Shown here in pieces: positions 18,418 to 24,266 of a DNA stretch of 24,266 nucleotides. Position 1 is the stretch's first letter; the number at the start of each line of letters is the position of its first letter. The position numbers were made by a program, and so were the translations under genes. Below the pieces are notes generated by a model. That model did no database searches and had not been told where the DNA came from. It saw only the letters and a program-made list of their open reading frames with translations. The DNA is from Syncephalis plumigaleata (taxonomy: Eukaryota; Zoopagomycota; Zoopagomycetes; Zoopagales; Piptocephalidaceae), in the NCBI GenBank assembly GCA_025201365.1, contig JAIXMF010000207.1, forward strand, positions 1-24,266. The letters are read 5' to 3'.

Positions 18418-21400
18418 TTAGGCAAATACGTTACGACCGAAATCCACTAGACATAAGGCATTCTGAAATAGATCCTCCACCTGCGACCACTCTACCTCTC
18501 TTAACGACTTGATTTTTTGTAATTGTACGGACAATGACTCCGAGGCCAATACGAGATCGGAATGGATTTTAAGGAATACGTTGAGATACGCTTCGAGAGC
18601 ATCAAAGTTTCTCTTATTCTGCATTTGTTCATGGATAGCCGTAAGGAATAGGGCCAACTCCTTGCAATCATCCATTGGACTAAGGGAACGAATAGCGAAA
18701 TCGACTCCTGATGGATTTAATCCTTGAAGATGTTCAATAGCTTTGTTGTCTAGATAATAGTTCGTACCATGATGTTAGTCATTTACTATTATTACCATTA
18801 CTACTATTACTACTATTATTATAACCATTCCATCATTAAAGCATTTGTTTCTACTTATAATGATGATACACTATCTATCTATATATTTATGAAATACTTA
18901 CATGATTGTGCACCTGATTCCTCAACTTGACGTAGTAGATATCCTAATTCCGTGGTAGGTTGTAGATGGTTCATCTTGAGTACATTGCTCGTTTCCTCTA
19001 TTTCAGACTGTGTTGGCACGAAACGAGGACCAGTCTCGTCCAATTCGGTTTGCAAGAAGAATGGTGCAGATTTCGGTGCTTTCACAGGTTGTTTCGGTTT
19101 ATTACGTTTCTATACAATGTTTAATAAATATTATTATTCATATTATTATTGTAATAGTAATTACCTTAATGGTGTCCAGATGAAGTAGACGCTGCCAAAT
19201 CGATTGAGGCACACTAGAGAGAGTGATCATATTCGATACGAGCTGTTCAGGTGTTGTATAACCGACAGTGCTAATCAGTTCATCGGTTACCAATGACTCG
19301 GATGTATCTAAACATTAATATGAATGGGAATAAGTATATGTTACATGTAACCATATAAATGAATGACAATGCTACTATTCGTCGTTACCTTCTTCACTCA
19401 ATGAACTGGACACACTAGGCAATTGTTGACGACATGGTTCCGAGGTAGGAATACGTCGTAGCGGTATATTCATGTAGTGTGCTCGATTAGCCCTATGTCA
19501 TCATATTTGTTAGACATGGATATTACAAACAAACAAACAAAGGAAAGAGTAACGCTTGCTTACCATAGAAATACGCCCAATTGATCAACATGCGCGGTGG
19601 CTAGCATAGCACTATCCGGCATGAATGCCAAACTAACACACACTTGCTCCGTAGAGAACCAATCTATCAAGTGACCGGTAGAAAGATCCCACGTACGTAT
19701 CGTACTATCCAATGAAGCAGAGATAATCCATCGACCATCCGGAGTGAACACCTAATGTGTATACATACAATGGATACAAATAAATATAAATGTGTATATA
19801 CATTCTCATCTGATTACATACGAAATCGGTTATCCTATTGGTATGTCCATGGAATTCACGTACTACTCGACGTGTCTGCGTGTCAATAACACGAAGACAC
19901 AAGTCATCCGAGGCAATGACTAGCAAGTCATTCTCTCGATTAAGACATGCACCTGTCACCGGTGATCCAATCGAGAGTGTATCCTGTAGTTTTCCTGTAC
20001 TAAATGACCAGAACTACAATACAATAATCGTTACTAAATAGTACAGTAATCTATATAAAGTGCCAGTATAACATACCTTAACAGTTTGATCCAATGAAGT
20101 AGAATAAATAAAATGATTGGTAGAGTCAGAGGCAATACTTGTCACGGGTTTCTTATGGCCTAATAGTTTATAATGGTAAGTATACTATATCAATTAATAC
20201 TAATAATTGTATAGAGAATATTACCATGATCGCCTGATAGCGTACGACGGAATATACCCGATTGTACATTATAGATTTCAATGACACCGGATGCTAGACC
20301 AAGTAGGGTGAAACTGCCACATGCACTAAGGGCCACCGACTATACCAGTATTAATAACAATAAAAGTATAAAAGCATAATGAATTACCTTAATAGCAGAT
20401 CCATCCCGTGTTGTAAACTGATGCTGTCCGATAGCACGTCGTTGGAATGACCATGAATGTGCTTCCGAACTATTAAGATGACCAGTCACGATATTGTCCC
20501 AATGTTGTTGTTTCAATTCACCTAATAAATGATCAGTCATTGATTAGAAATTAGTAACAAGTATGTATTAATATGTATGTATATCACTTACATGTATCAA
20601 ATGCAATAACTGGAGTCAATTTCAATTCATCTGCTTTGGTATTCAATCGTTGTGCATTCTTAGTTACTGATCCTATATATATATATAGTTATTAGATACT
20701 TGATGATTAACTAGTAGTGCATTACACATATTCATATTCATATTATTGTTATTACCTTGAGATAGTTCTGCACATTGACGATCACGACGTGTTGACAGGA
20801 TACGTAGCGAACGATCTCTACTCGCAGATAGAATAAAGTTTCCGTCAATATCATACGGACGAATTAGAGTAGGTGGGAGACTATGACCACCACGAGAACG
20901 TAATAGACGTGGCATCAAATCATCAGGTCCATCAAATATCCATTGCTATTATTGAGATTAAGATTATTAATATACAACATTTATATAGTCAACTCGATTA
21001 GATTGTTAGTTTACCTTGATGGAATTGACACCGGTTGATACGAGAATCGGTTGGCCATTCAGGAATTGTACGTGTACTTTTCCATCATGTACATCAGTCA
21101 TAGTATGAATTAGGCGACAATGCTCTAAATCCCAAAGGGTAATATCGCCAGTGTTACTGCCAACGGCCATCATTTGATGCTCGTCTAAGTGGTTGAATAG
21201 AGTTATAATAAATGGTTATCTCTAGAGTATCATATGTATATAACTAGTTACCTGTACGGAAAGTGATACTGGTAACACTACCCTCCTGTTTCACCGACAG
21301 AACTTGTTCATCCAAGCGTGTATTATGCAGTAATACGGTGCCATCCTCCATACCAATTGCTATGACGTCCACCACTGGTGACTGAGCAAGTGAAGTGATA

Positions 21401-22346
21401 CGAGCAGGGAACGCGTTGAACTTATAGACGAGCTTTCTATATAACAAGGAATGATGATATTAGTTAATTATATGAGTTGAATCCATTAACATCAACCACA
21501 TACCCTGTTGCAATATTCCATAATTCCATGCCACCCTGTTCACTGGCCACGAGTAATTTGTTCAAGTAAGTATTAGGGTGTATTACAGTAGAAATGGTGA
21601 ATTGCTCGACATTGAATGGAAGTTCCAATAACATTTCTAGATAATAATCAATTATAAGCATCATTGATAATGAAAGCTCAAACTAGATCACTCACCCTGT
21701 TCACTAAGCTTCCAAGTACGTAGTACATTATCGGAATAGACAGCAACCAAAAGATCGCCGAATGGAAGTAATTGCGTCACGGTAGCATTAACGGGAATGG
21801 TAAGTTCGTTAATCTATAAAACAATACAGCATTATTATCATCTATTATGTATTTATTCATTAAGATTAGTTTACCTGACTGACACGCTCATACACTAGTA
21901 TACTTGAATCGCATCCGACAAATGTCAGGTCACCCTGTGCGGCAACACAATGAATCGTCTGATCAATGGTGGGGCCTTGATTATTTCATGATAGTTGTTT
22001 AGAGATTAGTATAGATATCTATCGAGATATAAATCGAGTGTGTATACCTACCCACTAGCACGGTGTTCAGTTTCTCACACTAGATACAACTATTAGTCAT
22101 GCTGTGAAATGAATGAACGCGTCTACACTAGGTACTTGCATTGTAAATCTGGAAGCTGTGATCTAAGCAGGTAGTCATAAAGTAAGCTTGACCGCGTGCC
22201 TGTAAACTGAATGGGACATCGCGCGTTACATAGCCGATAGCTCTGAACGGTTGGAATAGCGACTTGTGCTCCACTACAGTCTGACTACTGTTCTGCGCAT
22301 CTTCCTTCGTCTCTACTATACGTGCTTTCTTTACTTTGGACACCAT
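18418..22346 (-). CDS. WDR36: U3 snoRNP / small-subunit processome protein Utp21 (WDR36)
   Basis: Eighteen minus-strand exons join in phase to 903 residues (human WDR36 ~951, yeast Utp21 ~939): 22346-22140, 22079-22052, 21975-21875, 21813-21696, 21636-21504, 21436-21252, 21184-21015, 20945-20756, 20672-20592, 20521-20388, 20339-20225, 20159-20077, 20013-19822, 19751-19564, 19492-19389, 19307-19165, 19109-18902, 18749-18418. The N-terminus (SLFQPFRAIGYVTRDVPF) is typical of the family. Tandem WD40 propellers fill about residues 30-660, with the diagnostic LMPRLLRSRGGHSLPPT segment. The C-terminal Utp21 domain spans about 680-903 (LHLDTIKKRNKPKQP, PFFLQT, GVDFAIRSL). Utp21 is part of the UtpB/U3 complex for 18S rRNA processing in the nucleolus. 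Intron 1 has a GC donor (see separate entry). Confidence 0.95.
22080..22139 (-). other. GC-AG intron (intron 1 of Utp21)
   Basis: The 60-nt intron begins AAT|GCAAGT and ends CTAG|TGTGAG on the minus strand. Joining at these points preserves phase and gives the expected FQIYN-CEKLN sequence. No GT donor nearby gives a frame-preserving junction. Every other intron I traced in this window starts with GT. Confidence 0.75.
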
Positions 22347-22618
22347 TGTTACGTGATTGCGAATTGGTTAAACAGACAAAATGGTAAAGATCAGTTGCAT
22401 TATTTTTTTTCTTTTTTTTTGTAGAAATTCATGTCCTCACATTGTACCGATTTGAAATGGGATATGATTGGTTGATTCTGCGATGATTGTACATGGAATC
22501 AATGTACATTGTTTTCATATAGATCATTTAGCATTATGAATTCGAGTTCTACTATATGATGTGTTATTACTATATTTATTCAATACTGCTGAATTAATTG
22601 ATATTAAATGGTTGTCAT
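22347..22618. promoter_or_regulatory. Promoter region of Utp21 and 3' flank of the membrane-protein gene
   Basis: This 272-bp spacer separates the membrane-protein gene's stop from the Utp21 start on the same strand. It contains a T-rich tract at 22402-22420 (A-rich on the transcribed-sense minus strand). The Utp21 promoter and the upstream gene's poly(A) site must share this space. Confidence 0.45.
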
Positions 22619-24253
22619 TCATTCAGGTCCATGATATTTGTATTCGCTAAAGAATCTCGTCAGCGTGTACGTTACTCGTTTACGCAATGGCTCTTCATTG
22701 CTTGTCATCTCCCATCCAATAGTGGTCATTCCACCGAGTGGTGGTTTGAATTCTGCGGTGATTCTTTGATTGCTGCCAGGCCAGCGTAAACCTAGGAGGG
22801 AAAGTAGTACAATAAGTTGTAGCACATCTGTAATATCGATCATGATCGTGGTAGTATCAGTCAATGCACGTAGATCGGCAGAGTGATTATCGATCCAAAG
22901 AACAAGAAATACTGCATACACGAAATGGCTTAATACTGCTATTACTGAAAAGTAGACAAGCTAACAAAGACATTGTCAATTGACGAATAGTGATCGTTGT
23001 GCGTTTTTACTACCTTGATAAAGCGTGTTCTCCCCTTTGGATGCTTGTTTAAATTGTGAGCATTCCATGAAAACCAGAATACTAATTGATAGCATTAGCA
23101 CTGTTATTGTAACAATAATGATAGGTGAATACATACCAAATCCACCGAAAATGATGATATGCTTCCAGGTCATTAGCAATGCAATGATCGATATCACACT
23201 ATTGTACGAATGTAATAGGTAAAACTCGTATGGTGTACTTGTAGATTGATCAAATACAAATAGCATGAGTATGACATGTATAGTGCTGATTACTACATCC
23301 ATGATAATGACAATAATACGAAAGAGTATGATTGGATTCTTGGTAAATAGGTTCTTGCCAATGGTCGACCTTCAAGTAGTGATATAATTAGCCAATAGTA
23401 CTACATCATGATTGCTCACTTACCAATGCCATAGTACCAAATTAAATGATATCCTCGACAAAAAGGAGTAAATGTAGACTAGGATTCTTGTTGTATTCGG
23501 TCCACACAGACTGATTAGATAAACAAGTAGCACTAGCAATGAACGTGTGTTAAGGCGTAGTCTAGCTTGTTTTCCAACTACCATTTAATACTTACGAATA
23601 CAACCTATGGAAGTAACGAAGAATGAAGCAGAAAGAGCGTTCCATCGAAGTTCTTGCATTCTTATCAAGTTTACAATACGAGCCCATGTATACGATAGCA
23701 TCAAGAATGTCTATGGGAAGAATAATGTTGACACGCGATGCTGGTAGATCGGCTGTATTACTTACTATGGCAAACAATATCCATTTGTAGGCAATCATAC
23801 GTGCGGGTAAATACGGACCATTTATATGGTTTGGCTCTGTATATTTATGCAATGATAAATGAGTATTGTGCAAGCAATTCATTCTACGTGCTACTTACCG
23901 TGTTCGATAGCAATTTCATATGTTATGTAATCACTTGCTACATTTCCGTATTTGTGAGGAATGTCGTCGGTTTTTATGACAGAAACTGCAAGTTCATGCT
24001 TTTGAATAGATTCAGAAAATGGATCAACATAATTGTAGCGTATGTAATCATCTCTAAGCATGCTATGCTCGCCATGTCCTGGTGACAAAATAAGAGCTGA
24101 TACGGAGGGTAGTCCTGCTTCTTCCAATTGTTCAAAGAGAATATCCATGGATCTATTCACCTAGTTAAAAGTATGAGTTGATTGATTGACCAGTTAGTTA
24201 GTTAGTTGCTTACTCACTTGTTCTTTTCCTTTACAGCTTGCTGCCATTGACAT
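22619..24253 (-). CDS. Unassigned multi-pass membrane protein (about seven hydrophobic segments), possibly partial at 5' end
   Basis: I do not recognise the family. Six minus-strand exons (24253-24218, 24160-23899, 23836-23596, 23561-23424, 23369-23014, 22944-22619) join in phase to 452 residues ending in TGA. The first ATG is only 14 bp from the edge with no stop before it, so the gene may extend further. Residues 1-180 are soluble in character. Hydrophobic segments follow at about 185-200, 206-224, 237-263, 283-300, 306-326, 345-361 and 382-397, then a ~55-residue polar, basic tail. The count and layout resemble a 7TM receptor or a channel-like protein (WKHIIIFGGFGMYSPIIIV recalls a TRP S5 lead-in), but neither can be shown. 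The intron at 23562-23595 is only 34 nt, unusually short here, so that junction is least certain. Confidence 0.65.
24192..24207. repeat. (AGTT)4 microsatellite in an intron
   Basis: Four AGTT units within the first intron (24217-24161) of the membrane-protein gene. Confidence 0.75.
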
Positions 24254-24266
24254 CTGATAGCTTATT

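Noticed and set aside
22976-23302. TRP-channel identification of the membrane protein
   Set aside because: One stretch recalls a TRP S5 lead-in, but there is no pore selectivity motif, TRP box or ankyrin repeats in the visible exons.
1-24266. tRNA genes, CRISPR arrays, bacterial operons or riboswitches
   Set aside because: No B-box GGTTCGANTCC with a cloverleaf partner was found, no regularly spaced repeats occur, and the spliceosomal introns show a eukaryotic nuclear context.

Overview
This window is eukaryotic nuclear DNA from a compact, intron-rich genome. The genes are split by many short introns, mostly about 50-80 nt, with GTAAGT- or GTATGT-like donors. The standard genetic code fits every gene: TAA, TAG and TGA all serve as natural ends. 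The gene set (syntaxin-5/Sed5, SNX3, a Cdh1-like WD40 protein, a pyrimidine nucleotide carrier, Utp21/WDR36, relics of mitochondrial IleRS and of a PUF60-like RRM protein) is most like an opisthokont, either an early-diverging fungus or a holozoan. I cannot name the organism from sequence alone.

Left block (1-7085). A ZZ-finger/EF-hand protein runs off the left edge on the minus strand and shares a divergent promoter with a SNX3-type PX protein (+). Next come a minus-strand Sed5/syntaxin-5 Q-SNARE in seven exons and a minus-strand Cdh1/Fizzy-related WD40 protein. The latter has an Ala/Ser/Thr-rich N-terminus and lacks a recognisable C-box and the C-terminal Ile-Arg tail.

Middle island (7.1-16.6 kb). 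This stretch is gene-poor and decayed. It holds two copies of a ~248-bp dispersed repeat, one copy of a ~80-bp repeat whose other copy lies in the left block, hairpins and microsatellites. It also holds a 5'-truncated mitochondrial isoleucyl-tRNA synthetase relic (+; frameshift plus in-frame TAG), a decayed PUF60-like RRM relic (+), and two genes I do not recognise. One of these (minus) has a basic, NLS-like C-terminus; the other (+) has a signal peptide.

Right block (16.6-24.3 kb). A nine-exon SLC25A33/36-type mitochondrial pyrimidine nucleotide carrier (+) converges, with 54 bp between stop codons, on an 18-exon Utp21/WDR36 gene (minus) that contains a GC-AG intron. Behind it is a minus-strand gene for an unassigned membrane protein with about seven hydrophobic segments, which reaches the right edge.

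The conserved genes belong to unrelated housekeeping processes: vesicle traffic, cell cycle, ribosome biogenesis and mitochondrial nucleotide transport. Nothing suggests an operon-like system. The most interesting material is the island, with its orphan genes, repeats and relics, and the Cdh1-like protein missing both APC/C-binding motifs. All exon models come from splice-site reading and frame continuity by eye, without transcripts.
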